Assembly: GCF_027923765.1 (NCBI RefSeq)
Contig: NZ_AP026709.1
Span: 2,227,501 to 2,291,500 of the forward strand
Direction: 5' to 3'
DNA length: 64,000 nucleotides
Origin: Pseudodesulfovibrio nedwellii
GTDB lineage: Bacteria > Desulfobacterota > Desulfovibrionia > Desulfovibrionales > Desulfovibrionaceae
A model generated the notes under the pieces. The model was not told the origin of the DNA and ran no database searches. It saw nothing but the letters and a program-made list of their open reading frames with translations. Each line of letters opens with the position of its first letter. Within the stretch, counting starts at the first letter, position 1. Positions 19,869 to 28,349 of the stretch are shown here, in pieces. A program made the translations under genes and the position numbers.

Positions 19869-20118
19869 AATCCCCCGTCCGTGGGTTTGAAAGTTGATTC
19901 TAGGGCTTCACCACGCCTTGTACCCGAGGCCGGGAATCAGCGAATCAATTTCATCTGCACCTCCATTCTTTTCCTATTTCGATACTGAATCATGACGAGT
20001 TTTTAAGAAAAAGTCTAGACGCAAATTGCCTTATGCCAGAAGGGAAAGCATGACGGAAACGTGACGATCCGATGATATCAAGATCATTCAACAAGCACGC
20101 AAAAAAAACGCGAAAGTA

Positions 20119-21807
20119 TCAATGATTCAACAATGGAATGATCAACCCGGAAGAATCCCGATTTTTCAGGACACGCATGAAGGCAGCCTCCTGCCCCTGC
20201 TGCGTGGCAAGACTCAGACCCAGACGTAATTCTTCGAGGCCGGAATCCAAACGATAGGAAGCAAGATTCGCCAACCCGATCTCAAGGGCAAGACGCCAAT
20301 CATCGCGCTTAAACAAAGTCAGAATGGAAAGGAATCCCACACGCGATTGCTCCAGTCCGGGTAATGGTCGAAGCATAGAATCCAAAAGTCGAAGAGTGGG
20401 CAAATCATTCGGCTCATCCTCCAAAATGGTCAGCAGACATTCTGCCGCTGATCCCGGCAAATGTCGGGCCATATCAAAAGAGAATCCCTGTCGGGCCACA
20501 CACCCACGCCGGGCTAAGTCCTTTGCCCACAAGGTCAATAATTCTTTGGGTGATTCAGGAGGAGCCAACTCAATACCCTTGGCCTCCAGATGCCGGTACC
20601 AAAATGCCTTGGCCGCATCAAAATTCTTCAACCGCAAAGCCACCATCGATGCTGTCTGATTCAATTTCGAGGCATCTCCGGGGACAGGACTCGTCAACAA
20701 GGCCATCACATTTTGCTCAAGGACGGAATCAACACCCGCCATGGCCTGAACTCGGAGAGCCATGCTCACCACATCCGCATCCTGTGACACGGAAGCAAGA
20801 CGGGACAGCAAGTCTGCATGTGCTATGTCCACCAATCCGGCCTCGGCCAATGCACACGCTGCAAGTGCGGTCCACTTGTCGGCCTCACGCCCTGTAACCC
20901 GATTTCGTCCTGCGTCCGCAGCGAATTCGAGAATACGCACCGCCCGATGATCAGGAAGATGTTCTGCCTTGATCCGCGCATGAGCGGCACGCCCCATGGC
21001 CCCGGCAAGACGAGGGTTGGCCTGATACTTGGACAGTTTTTCGCCCAGTTCAATAACATGCGAATAGGTATCGATCTCCCGTCCCGGCTCAAATAGCTCT
21101 ACCTGCTCCCCTATATCCTGACCAAGAACCAAGCATCCGCAGGACGCACCTTCAAACAAACGAAAATTAACTTCGCCAAAAATGGATTCGTTAGGGATAA
21201 TACGACTGGCACGGTACAATGCCATCATCTCAGAAAAAGCTAATCCCTCTCGAAGAGTCAGGGGACTTCCAGCGGTTTTGTCCCGCAAAAATTCAACCAT
21301 CCACTTCCGGGTCGGACGCTGATCAGTCACTCGTCCGACAAAAGTCAGGCTATGTTCTCGTTCCTTCCAGTCGACAAACGGCTCCTGATGGCCGTACCAC
21401 GGCAACCAGCGAACATCCGGCGCACCGCATTGGCTGAGCTTGTCAATCCACGCCTTTTGCGTCGAGCACACCACATCGAACAACCGAGCGTATACGCTGT
21501 GCCAATGTGCATTGAGATGAGGATCAATACACCAGAACATGACAGGAGCATCTACCTGATCCAAACCGGTGAGAATGGTCCGTGAGGCCATACGCTCTAC
21601 CTGTAATATCAGATCGGGAGATTTTCCGGCACGTTCCAAGGCTGTGGGAAGATCAAAAAAAGGATTTTGAGGCGTATGAATGGCAAAAACATCCAAACCG
21701 GCCCGAATAAAGGCCTTCTCAAGTTCAAGCTGCCCATCGATAAGGCACAGGGTACGAATGTCAGCGGCCATGACCGACGTATATACTGTTTTATGCACAT
21801 TTGTCAT
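20119..21807 (-). CDS. CgeB/DUF3880-like glycosyltransferase with helical C-terminal region
   Basis: Protein of 562 aa. Residues about 1-300 follow the CgeB-type GT-B pattern: a Rossmann-like N-terminus, then LTFVGRVTDQRPTR and the FGEVNFRLFEGASCGCLVL motif typical of the C-terminal glycosyl-transfer domain. Residues 310-560 are Ala/Leu-rich helices, possibly TPR-like. The frame opens at 21813, but ATG 21807 has AAAGGA at proper spacing. The substrate is unknown. It lies beside a FlgM-like gene, which could point to flagellin or surface glycosylation, but that is speculative. Confidence 0.72.
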   Translation of the reverse strand: MTNVHKTVYTSVMAADIRTLCLIDGQLELEKAFIRAGLDVFAIHTPQNPFFDLPTALERAGKSPDLILQVERMASRTILTGLDQVDAPVMFWCIDPHLNAHWHSVYARLFDVVCSTQKAWIDKLSQCGAPDVRWLPWYGHQEPFVDWKEREHSLTFVGRVTDQRPTRKWMVEFLRDKTAGSPLTLREGLAFSEMMALYRASRIIPNESIFGEVNFRLFEGASCGCLVLGQDIGEQVELFEPGREIDTYSHVIELGEKLSKYQANPRLAGAMGRAAHARIKAEHLPDHRAVRILEFAADAGRNRVTGREADKWTALAACALAEAGLVDIAHADLLSRLASVSQDADVVSMALRVQAMAGVDSVLEQNVMALLTSPVPGDASKLNQTASMVALRLKNFDAAKAFWYRHLEAKGIELAPPESPKELLTLWAKDLARRGCVARQGFSFDMARHLPGSAAECLLTILEDEPNDLPTLRLLDSMLRPLPGLEQSRVGFLSILTLFKRDDWRLALEIGLANLASYRLDSGLEELRLGLSLATQQGQEAAFMRVLKNRDSSGLIIPLLNH

Positions 21808-22148
21808 GGGCATCCTTTATCAAGCACATCGTCCGAGAACCATTGCCGGCCGGGATTTTCCACGATTTTAGCCTTTACTCACAAAAACACAATATGCTGA
21901 TTTTACAGAAAATAATTAATCGTGAAAAAGCATGGATTCCCCCTAAGCATTCTCAGCGTCCTGACCGATAAGAGGTTCAACTGCGAATGAAAATCTGATT
22001 GCCAGATACGCATAGCAGTCATTCCACAGGTTACGAGAGAATATGGCCGCAGGGACGTGGCCAGAGGCTGTCGCAACGGGATGAAGGGAGAACTTGGGGA
22101 GGACGTGAGACATCCTCCCACTGACTTCAATAACCCAGGGAGGGGTTA
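21808..22148. other. Intergenic region with a TGA-interrupted frame
   Basis: About 340 bp. A GTG-started plus-strand frame runs from 21922 with one TGA at 21988-21990 to a TAA at 22147-22149 that overlaps the next ATG. No SECIS-like hairpin follows the TGA at a suitable distance. A GGAGGA/TCCTCC hairpin lies near 22104-22125. I do not call a gene. Confidence 0.4.
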
Positions 22149-22376
22149 ATGAAGGGTTATAATGAAAGCCGCGCCTGCCGCGTGGCCAATATAGAGACCG
22201 AGCAGGTCTTCGACGACTTTGACGCAATCGAATCTGACCGTCCCCACCGGGATAGCCCTGATGAACGCGCCCTAAAGATCGCCCGCCTCAAAGCCAAGGT
22301 TAACGCCGGGGAATACGAGCCGGATGTCATGGATATCGCCAAGCTGCTCACGTCGGCCATGGACCCGACACTGTAG
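22149..22376 (+). CDS. FlgM-like anti-sigma28 factor candidate
   Basis: Small acidic protein of 75 aa. Its C-terminal half (ERALKIARLKAKVNAGEYEPDVMDIAKLL) has the spacing of FlgM proteins, which bind and inhibit the flagellar sigma factor FliA: a basic helix, a G-x-Y turn, then a final ALL helix. The N-terminal half is polar and probably disordered. GGAGGGG lies just before ATG 22149. It is followed by its own terminator. The assignment rests on this short motif only, so it may be another small regulator. Confidence 0.55.
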   Translation: MKGYNESRACRVANIETEQVFDDFDAIESDRPHRDSPDERALKIARLKAKVNAGEYEPDVMDIAKLLTSAMDPTL

Positions 22377-22385
22377 TCCACTCCA

Positions 22386-22427
22386 ACACAAACGGCCCGG
22401 AATGTTTTCATTCCGGGCCGTTTGTGT
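22386..22427 (+). terminator. Terminator of the FlgM-like gene
   Basis: A long stem, ACACAAACGGCCCGGAA with TTCCGGGCCGTTTGTGT (22386-22402 and 22411-22427), around a T-rich loop. There is no long T-tail on the plus strand. Confidence 0.75.
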
Positions 22428-22453
22428 TGAGAGCCCCCCCCTTTGTTGCACAC

Positions 22454-22488
22454 AAAAAAGACCCGAATCGCATACAGCGACTCGGGTC
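22454..22488 (-). terminator. Terminator of htpG
   Basis: On the minus strand a stem beginning GACCCGAGTCGC pairs with GCGATTCGGGTC (one G-T pair) and is followed by TTTTTT. Confidence 0.85.
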
Positions 22489-22534
22489 AAATGATATACA
22501 GACTCCGACCATTTCGGCCGGACACGACTTTCGT

Positions 22535-24424
22535 CTATTTATTGGAATCCACGTACCATCCGCTGGACTTGGTCAACAGGTCCTGCACGCGACCCACAAG
22601 GGCGTGAGGATCAGTGAGATAGCCTTCAAGCAATAAAGCGGACTCGAAGAGCTGGTTGGCAGCCTGATCGATGAACGAATCGTTCTCGTCCTTCTTGAAG
22701 ATGGTCAGCATATTGCGAACAAGCGCGTGATCAGGGTTAATCTCCAGCACCTTTTGGGGAATGGAGGAATCCTTGCTCATGACGCGCATAATCTTATCCA
22801 TGGACGAGGTCACATTACCGTCAGGATTGGCCAGGCAAACCGGAGAATCCGACAGGCGAGTAGAGGCCTTGACCTCGGTCACACCATCGCCCAGCACGTC
22901 CTTAATGCGAACAAGCAACTTGTCGAGCGTGGACTGCTGATCGTCGGACAATGCTTCGGGCTTGTCTTCCTTTTCCAGAGATTCGAACTGGTCGAGCTTA
23001 GATACATCGGCGTGCTCAGCGGAAACGAGTGTGTACCCATCAAAGTCACGCAGAGAGTCCATTACGAACTCGTCGATTGGTTCATAGAGGTACAGGACCT
23101 CAATTCCTTTCTTACGGAAAACTTCAAGGTGTGGCGACAGCCCCAAAGCTTCACGACTGGGACCATATGCGTAGTAAATTTCCTTCTGTTCTTCCTTGGC
23201 GCGGGTGATGTACTCGGCGAACGAGGACAGTCCCTTGTCATCTTCGGAAGCGGAAGAATTGAAACGGACGAGATTGCCGAACTTGTCCTTGTTCAGGAAA
23301 TCCATGTAACCGGCCTTGAACAGCTCTCCATGGGCATTCCAGAACTCAGCATAACGGTCAGCATTGTCCTTGGCCATCTTGTCGAGATGATTCAATACCT
23401 GCTTGACCAGCGTGGAGCTGATCTTGCGCATGAGAATGTTGTCCTGCAATGTTTCACGAGAAATATTCAACGGCAGGTCTTCAGTGTCTACCACTCCCTT
23501 GACGAAGGCGAGGTATTCCGGGAGCAAATCTTTGTTCTGCTTTTCGATAAGCACACGACGCACATACAGGTCGAGTCCACGATTCTCACGGCCCATGCCG
23601 AACGGGTCGCCGCCTTCATTGGGAATGAACATCAAAGCATTGAACTGAACCGGCGCATCAACCGTCGTATGCAAAGTGTCAAACGGGTCCTCGGAATCAA
23701 AGGTGAGGAACTTGTAGAACTCGGCATACTGCTCCGGCTTGATCTGAAACTTCGGTTCGCGCCAAAGAGCCTGAATGGTGTTAACACGATCCTCGCCCAC
23801 AAAAATAGGGAAGTTGATGAAGTTGGAATGCGTATTAACGACATGTTTGAGATGCGCTTCGTTGGTAAACTGCGAGGCCATGTCTTCCTTGAGGAAGACG
23901 GTGATCTCTGTGCCGTGCGGACGATCTTCGTCCAATTCCTGCAACTTGTAGTCGGTCCGACCATCAGAGGTCCAAGCAATGGCTTTGGCATCCGGCTCGA
24001 TAGAACGAGTGGTGACGGTCACTTCGTCAGCAACCATATACACGGAATAGAACCCAACACCGAAACGACCAATCAGGGAATCAAGAGACTCCTTGCCTTC
24101 CTCGGCCAGACGGGCCAACTCGGCAGTGCCGGAATGGGCGATAGTACCAATATTGCGCATCAACTCATCACGCGTCATACCGATACCGGTATCCGTGATG
24201 GTCAGTGTCTTGGCATCTTCATCGGCGGTGATACGAATTTCCGGAGCAATCTCAGGTTCGCCACTGTCGGACTGCGCCTTGAAACGGACTTTTTCCAATG
24301 CGTCAGATGCGTTGGAAATCAATTCGCGCAGGAAAATTTCTTTATTGGTATAAAGGGAATGAACCAGAATTTCGAGAAGTTGGCTGACCTCAGCCTTGAA
24401 TTTGTGCGTAGTTTTTCGACCCAT
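22535..24424 (-). CDS. htpG: Molecular chaperone HtpG (Hsp90)
   Basis: ATP-dependent chaperone of 629 aa. The GHKL ATPase domain shows ELISNASDAL (about residues 29-38), DTGIGMT and the GRFGVGFYS lid/G-box region. The middle and dimerisation domains are complete to the end, and the length is normal for bacterial Hsp90. The frame opens at 24442, but ATG 24424 has GGAGGA six bases upstream and gives the usual short N-terminus. A large hairpin lies in its leader. It is transcribed separately, with its own terminator. Confidence 0.96.
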   Translation of the reverse strand: MGRKTTHKFKAEVSQLLEILVHSLYTNKEIFLRELISNASDALEKVRFKAQSDSGEPEIAPEIRITADEDAKTLTITDTGIGMTRDELMRNIGTIAHSGTAELARLAEEGKESLDSLIGRFGVGFYSVYMVADEVTVTTRSIEPDAKAIAWTSDGRTDYKLQELDEDRPHGTEITVFLKEDMASQFTNEAHLKHVVNTHSNFINFPIFVGEDRVNTIQALWREPKFQIKPEQYAEFYKFLTFDSEDPFDTLHTTVDAPVQFNALMFIPNEGGDPFGMGRENRGLDLYVRRVLIEKQNKDLLPEYLAFVKGVVDTEDLPLNISRETLQDNILMRKISSTLVKQVLNHLDKMAKDNADRYAEFWNAHGELFKAGYMDFLNKDKFGNLVRFNSSASEDDKGLSSFAEYITRAKEEQKEIYYAYGPSREALGLSPHLEVFRKKGIEVLYLYEPIDEFVMDSLRDFDGYTLVSAEHADVSKLDQFESLEKEDKPEALSDDQQSTLDKLLVRIKDVLGDGVTEVKASTRLSDSPVCLANPDGNVTSSMDKIMRVMSKDSSIPQKVLEINPDHALVRNMLTIFKKDENDSFIDQAANQLFESALLLEGYLTDPHALVGRVQDLLTKSSGWYVDSNK

Positions 24425-24454
24425 GAGTGTTCCTCCAATCAAATGATATGAACG

Positions 24455-24488
24455 CCCGCCGAGTGAGCAACAGGACTCACCCGGCGGG
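24455..24488 (-). other. Stem-loop in the htpG leader
   Basis: CCCGCCG (24455-24461) pairs with CGGCGGG (24482-24488), then after an A-C mismatch GTGAG (24463-24467) pairs with CTCAC (24476-24480) around an 8-nt loop. No T-run follows on either strand and the RBS is outside the stem. Confidence 0.55.
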
Positions 24489-24537
24489 ACTTGCTGTAAA
24501 ATGTGTGTGTTCGGGAAATAACGCCCCTGAACAGGGA

Positions 24538-25146
24538 CTAGGTAGATACTGATTTTATCTTGTCAAGAAGGTACTTTTCCATTTCACGGCGGTCCTTTCT
24601 AAGCCGGACCATTTCCGCCTCCATAACAGCGAGTTTTTCCTTGAGTTCCTGGTTCTCACTTTTGAGGGCTTCGGTCTCTTCCATAGTATTTGTAATGCGC
24701 CCGGCCGCTTCTTCCAGTCCACTGCGGATATCGGACACATCCGGCGGTTCTCCGCCGCCCTGATCAAGGACAGAACGGATACCCTCTCCCACGGATTTAG
24801 CAATTTCAAGACCAATGGCGGCGGCCATTTTCATGGCAGGTTCCATGGCGTTGACTGACACCACCGCCGGAGTTTCACCACCGCTCGGCACAGGCATGGC
24901 ATCGGCCTGAAGTGGATAATTATGAGATAACTGATCCATGACATCGCGGGCTGTATGCCCTTCTTTGAGCAAACGAGAGATAGTCCCGAAAATCTCTATG
25001 GCTTCGGGCTTGAACCGCTTCTGGCGCCCACGCCCTACAGAAGGCAAATGCTGAGCGAACCGATTCTTCCAATAATGCACCGTGGACTCGGGCAGCTCCA
25101 ACTCGCGGGCGATCTCGGCCACGGAAAGCACTTTCTTGCCAGTCAT
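24538..25146 (-). CDS. MerR-like helix-turn-helix protein with C-terminal coiled coil
   Basis: Protein of 202 aa. Residues about 5-75 form a MerR-type winged helix (LSVAEIARELELPESTVHYWKNRF, then the wing and a second helix pair). A low-complexity middle with Ala/Gly/Pro precedes a coiled coil from about residue 150 to the end, EAL...LKEKLAVMEAEMVRL. The C-terminal metal/effector-binding domain of classical MerR regulators is absent, so the ligand is unknown. ATG 25146 has an AAGGGAG just upstream. It lies upstream of htpG on the same strand, 113 bp apart. Confidence 0.78.
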   Translation of the reverse strand: MTGKKVLSVAEIARELELPESTVHYWKNRFAQHLPSVGRGRQKRFKPEAIEIFGTISRLLKEGHTARDVMDQLSHNYPLQADAMPVPSGGETPAVVSVNAMEPAMKMAAAIGLEIAKSVGEGIRSVLDQGGGEPPDVSDIRSGLEEAAGRITNTMEETEALKSENQELKEKLAVMEAEMVRLRKDRREMEKYLLDKIKSVST

Positions 25147-25444
25147 GTCACACTCCCTTAAAGACCTTGTTGTTCTTCATTGGAGTACATAATAATAAAG
25201 CTTACCACAAGTGAAAAACATTTCCATCCACTTCATATTAAAGAATTTTTACAGCAGAACACAATCTCACCCAATGGTTGTGGTTGATATTCTTGATTTT
25301 TTCTAGACTTTTAATAGATTCCTCGACATAGAAAAAAGCATGCCGCCAGGAATGTATGCATGGTGCGGTTTGCGCTCAATGGAATATCTCTTTATGGTCG
25401 TGCGGTCGTCTCACGTTTTGCCTCACCAAAGGAACGCACTAAAC

Positions 25445-25921
25445 ATGAAATCGTTTTTCACATCTCAAGCTGCTTACCTGTCGCTCAGGTTGATCATTGG
25501 TGGATTATTTCTCTACGCTGGAGTCCTCAAGCTCTCGAATCCTTATGATTTTGCCATGACCATCAACCTCTACGGGCTGGTCACGTGGCGTATGTCCACG
25601 GCATTGTCATATATTATCCCGTGCATCGAGATTATCAGTGGATTGGGGCTGATCCTGAACATCAGAGGAGCGTTGATTTTGGTTGTGGCACAGTTGTTGG
25701 GGTTCATGGTCGTACTTCTGTATGCCCTGCATCTCGGACTGGACGCGGACTGCGGGTGTTTCGGCACGCCGCGCGCCACGGACAACGACCCGGTTGGACC
25801 GCTTGAAGCTTTCATTCGTGATGGCGCCATGCTTTCAGCCTGTGCAATCATGTATTGGCAACGTACAGTCGAAACCAATATCCCTCGTCTACTGTTACGA
25901 TCTTTTTCCAAAAGCGCATAA
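25445..25921 (+). CDS. MauE/DoxX-like membrane protein
   Basis: Membrane protein of 158 aa with about four hydrophobic helices (13-33, 45-70, 75-100, 125-145). The motif DADCGCFG near residue 100 is typical of the MauE branch of the DoxX/VKOR-like families, where the cysteines are thought to act in thiol redox or maturation of exported proteins. The frame runs open from 25340, but ATG 25445 removes a non-membrane leader and has AAAGGA about ten bases upstream. The exact role is unknown. Confidence 0.75.
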   Translation: MKSFFTSQAAYLSLRLIIGGLFLYAGVLKLSNPYDFAMTINLYGLVTWRMSTALSYIIPCIEIISGLGLILNIRGALILVVAQLLGFMVVLLYALHLGLDADCGCFGTPRATDNDPVGPLEAFIRDGAMLSACAIMYWQRTVETNIPRLLLRSFSKSA

Positions 25922-25947
25922 AAAAGGCCGCTTGATAACGGCCTTTT
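25921..25947. terminator. Bidirectional terminator between DoxX-like and lipoprotein genes
   Basis: AAAAGGCCG (25922-25930) pairs with CGGCCTTTT (25939-25947), giving T-tails in both directions at the convergent gene ends. Confidence 0.85.
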
Positions 25948-25957
25948 CAACTCCAAC

Positions 25958-26410
25958 TTACTGCACCAACTGCCATGTGCCATCAGGCTGTCTGTACGCC
26001 TTGGCATAAACGGTTTCCATCTTGCCATCTGGCATACGCGCTCTCAGTGTCACATCCCGCTCAATGCGTCCGTCATTATACCGGCGGGGCGGCTGAGGAA
26101 TGGCTTGGTGGTGCATACGTGTATCCGGGTTGGTCCACTGCGAAGTCTGACCAGAAGGCATGGTTTCCAAAGTATTTGTGATCTGCCGTTCATCATAGTC
26201 ATCATACTTTTCCATTTCATTACCAACTATATAACCAACCAACAGCCCTGTTCCAGCACCAATGGCCGCACCGGAAACCTTGTTATTAAATGTTAACGCG
26301 CCCAATGTGGCTCCAGCGAGTGTGCCGAGTGTCGCGGCATTTTGCGCGGTGGTTGTCTTACAGCCTGTCAACAACGCTATCATCAGGGTCAGGACTATTA
26401 AAATTCTCAT
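25958..26410 (-). CDS. Glycine-zipper outer-membrane lipoprotein (copy 1)
   Basis: Protein of 150 aa. A lipoprotein signal ends at the lipobox LLTGC (Cys about residue 17). Next comes a Gly/Ala-rich zipper (LAGATLGALTF...GAAIGAGTGLLVGYIVGN, about 30-60), then a polar domain carrying WTNPDT and a C-terminal GTWQLVQ. Proteins of this glycine-zipper 2TM type are linked to outer-membrane or envelope stress, with no proven function here. ATG 26410 has GAGGAGA upstream. A close paralogue lies at 59155-59592 in the same window. Confidence 0.8.
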   Translation of the reverse strand: MRILIVLTLMIALLTGCKTTTAQNAATLGTLAGATLGALTFNNKVSGAAIGAGTGLLVGYIVGNEMEKYDDYDERQITNTLETMPSGQTSQWTNPDTRMHHQAIPQPPRRYNDGRIERDVTLRARMPDGKMETVYAKAYRQPDGTWQLVQ

Positions 26411-27017
26411 GGGTATCTCCTCATTTTTTGCCACCGAGGGCAGAGTGTAGGCCTTGCAGGCGGCTTTCTCTCATACTGTTTTGTTGGATATGAGCAAGGA
26501 GTGTACCGTTTTAAATACTTTGAAATCATTGAATATTTAGAATTTTTGAAAAATCCTGTGAGCGCAAATTGTGGACAGGGACGCAAAAATTGTTCTCTTT
26601 GAGAAAGAGGGGCATCTTTTTTGGTGGGCGTTGTGTGCTTCGCAATGAGGATGCAAACGACATTGTTTCAAAGGTTTCGCCTTTACGGCGACCTGCTTTT
26701 TTTGAGGCGAAAAAAAGGAGGCAAAAAACGCCTTCTTCGTTGTGCCCCTGATAACGGACCCAAGAGCCTGTACACGGCTCCACTGCCCGACAGGATTGTC
26801 TGTGACACAGAACAGGACAGGCTCTAATGTTCGCTATCAATTGCTCGTCGTTGTAAGGGATTTCTCGTTGTAGGTGTTCATTTTTGATTCTAGGTTCTTC
26901 GATAGCCATCAATAATTTTGAGATGTTAACTTTTCAATGCTGTTTTTCTTTCAAAGGTACTTTCTTTTTACCAACCAAACGAAAATCTAATCCGCTCTTC
27001 GCTCACCATAAAGGGCC

Positions 27018-27039
27018 TTGGGGTGTTCCAACACCCCAA
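27018..27039. repeat. TTGGGGTG-type palindrome (copy 1)
   Basis: TTGGGGTGTT-CC-AACACCCCAA, a perfect 10-bp stem. Two related copies lie at 27352-27371 and 48573-48593. Confidence 0.65.
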
Positions 27040-27351
27040 CACCGCTCTTTCTCCAAAGACAATTTCTTCCCTTCCCAACCAGACGAAGACGGGACCCAGC
27101 CCTTGATCGGCGGCTTAGAAGCTGACCAATCGAAGGCGACGGCTCTCGTAAGGGGATTAGATGATTTGTCTTAAACTGAAGGATAAAGGGAGAGGAAGGA
27201 CTTATGCTTTTGACAGGGTGGAGCCGACTCGATTGGATCAGATTCTTACCGCCGATCATGGGGGCGGCCAAGCTCGTGAGCCGAGTTTTTTGGTTCTTTT
27301 TGGGGCGGCTCAGCCAAAAAGATCCGCCGCCCGCGCAGGGCATGGAAAGCG

Positions 27352-27371
27352 TTGGGTGCTTCAGCACCCAA
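27352..27371. repeat. TTGGGTG-type palindrome (copy 2)
   Basis: TTGGGTGCT-TC-AGCACCCAA, a perfect 9-bp stem near the 3' end of the PfkB gene. Confidence 0.6.
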
Positions 27372-27399
27372 AAATGACTCTCGCCGAAGGCGCATTTTC

Positions 27400-27425
27400 A
27401 AAAGAAAGGCCGCATGAAAGCGGCC
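27400..27425 (-). terminator. Terminator of the TPR-PfkB operon
   Basis: On the minus strand, GGCCGC-TTTCAT-GCGGCC is followed by TTTCTTTT, 47 bp after the kinase stop. Confidence 0.82.
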
Positions 27426-27471
27426 ATCCTTACTTCTTATTTCCCGTCGGGGTTTACCCCCGACTGCTTCA

Positions 27472-28347
27472 TCACAACTTATAGGAGTCAGGTATCTCAG
27501 GCATAGCCCCTGAACATCCACAAACGTACGCCGCCACCTTGGTGGCATACTCATTAATCTCATCAAGCGACTGCCCATCAAGATACGCAAGCACCATAGC
27601 AGCAGTAAACGAATCCCCCGCTCCAATCGTATCAACGACCTCAACAGGAACCCCCGGCAAATCAGAAATTTCATCAGGCGACATGATCAAACTGCCCTTG
27701 TCTCCACGGGTCAACACCGCCAACTTGAGGGAATGTCTCAGCATGAGTGCTTCCAGAGCTTCCCGCTCGCCAACAGGCAACGACAACATCTTTCGTACCA
27801 TGACAAGTTCGTCATCATTGATCTTCAACACATCGGCTACATCAAGAGACCGACCAATGACCTCAGGCGTATAAAAACTCTGTCGTAAATTAATATCATA
27901 CACCCTAAGCGCTCTGGAAGCAGCACCAAGAAATTGATGAATCGCCCGTCTAGAAGTTTCAGACCTTTGAGCCAATGTACCGAAACACACTGCGCCGGCC
28001 TTGGCTGCCAACGCAATGGCAGTATCGTTCAACGACAAAAAATCCCACGCTACATCATCGGGAAAAGCATAGGTTGCCACACCATGCCTATCAATTTTCG
28101 CATTTACTGTACCGGTAGGATGTACAGGATCAATACTTACACCATCAATGTTCACCCCACGAGCAGCCAAAAGCGACAATGCCTCACGGCCTAGTTTATC
28201 ATCCCCCACGCAGGAAACAGGAACCCCTGCCCCACCGAGACCATTCATATGATAGGCAAAGTTGGCAGGCGCACCGCCAAGCATCCGTTTATAGGGCAAC
28301 ACATCCCAAAGGATCTCACCCAAACCGACAGCGAAAACAGGCTCCAT
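27472..28347 (-). CDS. PfkB-family sugar kinase (fructokinase-like)
   Basis: Protein of 291 aa that phosphorylates a sugar with ATP. The N-terminus GLGEILWDVLP and GGAPANFAYH (about residues 23-33), and the C-terminal signature DTIGAGDSFTAAM (about 245-257) with its catalytic Asp, are typical of the PfkB/ribokinase fold, with fructokinase-like ends. ATG 28347 has AGGA five bases upstream. It starts 2 bp after the TPR gene stop, so the pair is cotranscribed. Fructose is the likely substrate but is not proven. Confidence 0.88.
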   Translation of the reverse strand: MEPVFAVGLGEILWDVLPYKRMLGGAPANFAYHMNGLGGAGVPVSCVGDDKLGREALSLLAARGVNIDGVSIDPVHPTGTVNAKIDRHGVATYAFPDDVAWDFLSLNDTAIALAAKAGAVCFGTLAQRSETSRRAIHQFLGAASRALRVYDINLRQSFYTPEVIGRSLDVADVLKINDDELVMVRKMLSLPVGEREALEALMLRHSLKLAVLTRGDKGSLIMSPDEISDLPGVPVEVVDTIGAGDSFTAAMVLAYLDGQSLDEINEYATKVAAYVCGCSGAMPEIPDSYKL

Positions 28348-28349
28348 GG

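Larger units (their letters stand above)
26411..27399. other. Gene-free region rich in palindromes
   Basis: About 1 kb with overlapping frames on both strands but no frame with a convincing RBS, family match or consistent codon use. It contains hairpins, including 27018-27039 and 27352-27371 and a CTTTTTGG/CCAAAAAG inverted repeat near 27295-27320. It resembles dispersed intergenic repeats rather than a gene. Confidence 0.55.

Noticed and set aside
21988-21990. TGA as a selenocysteine codon
   Set aside because: The only nearby hairpin has a 4-bp stem with its loop too close to the TGA, and no CxxC-like context exists.
22727-24451. 574-codon plus-strand open frame
   Set aside because: Antisense shadow of htpG.
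26526-26912. Possible small genes in the 26.4-27.4 kb gap
   Set aside because: No RBS, no coherent coding signal, and the frames overlap palindromic repeats.
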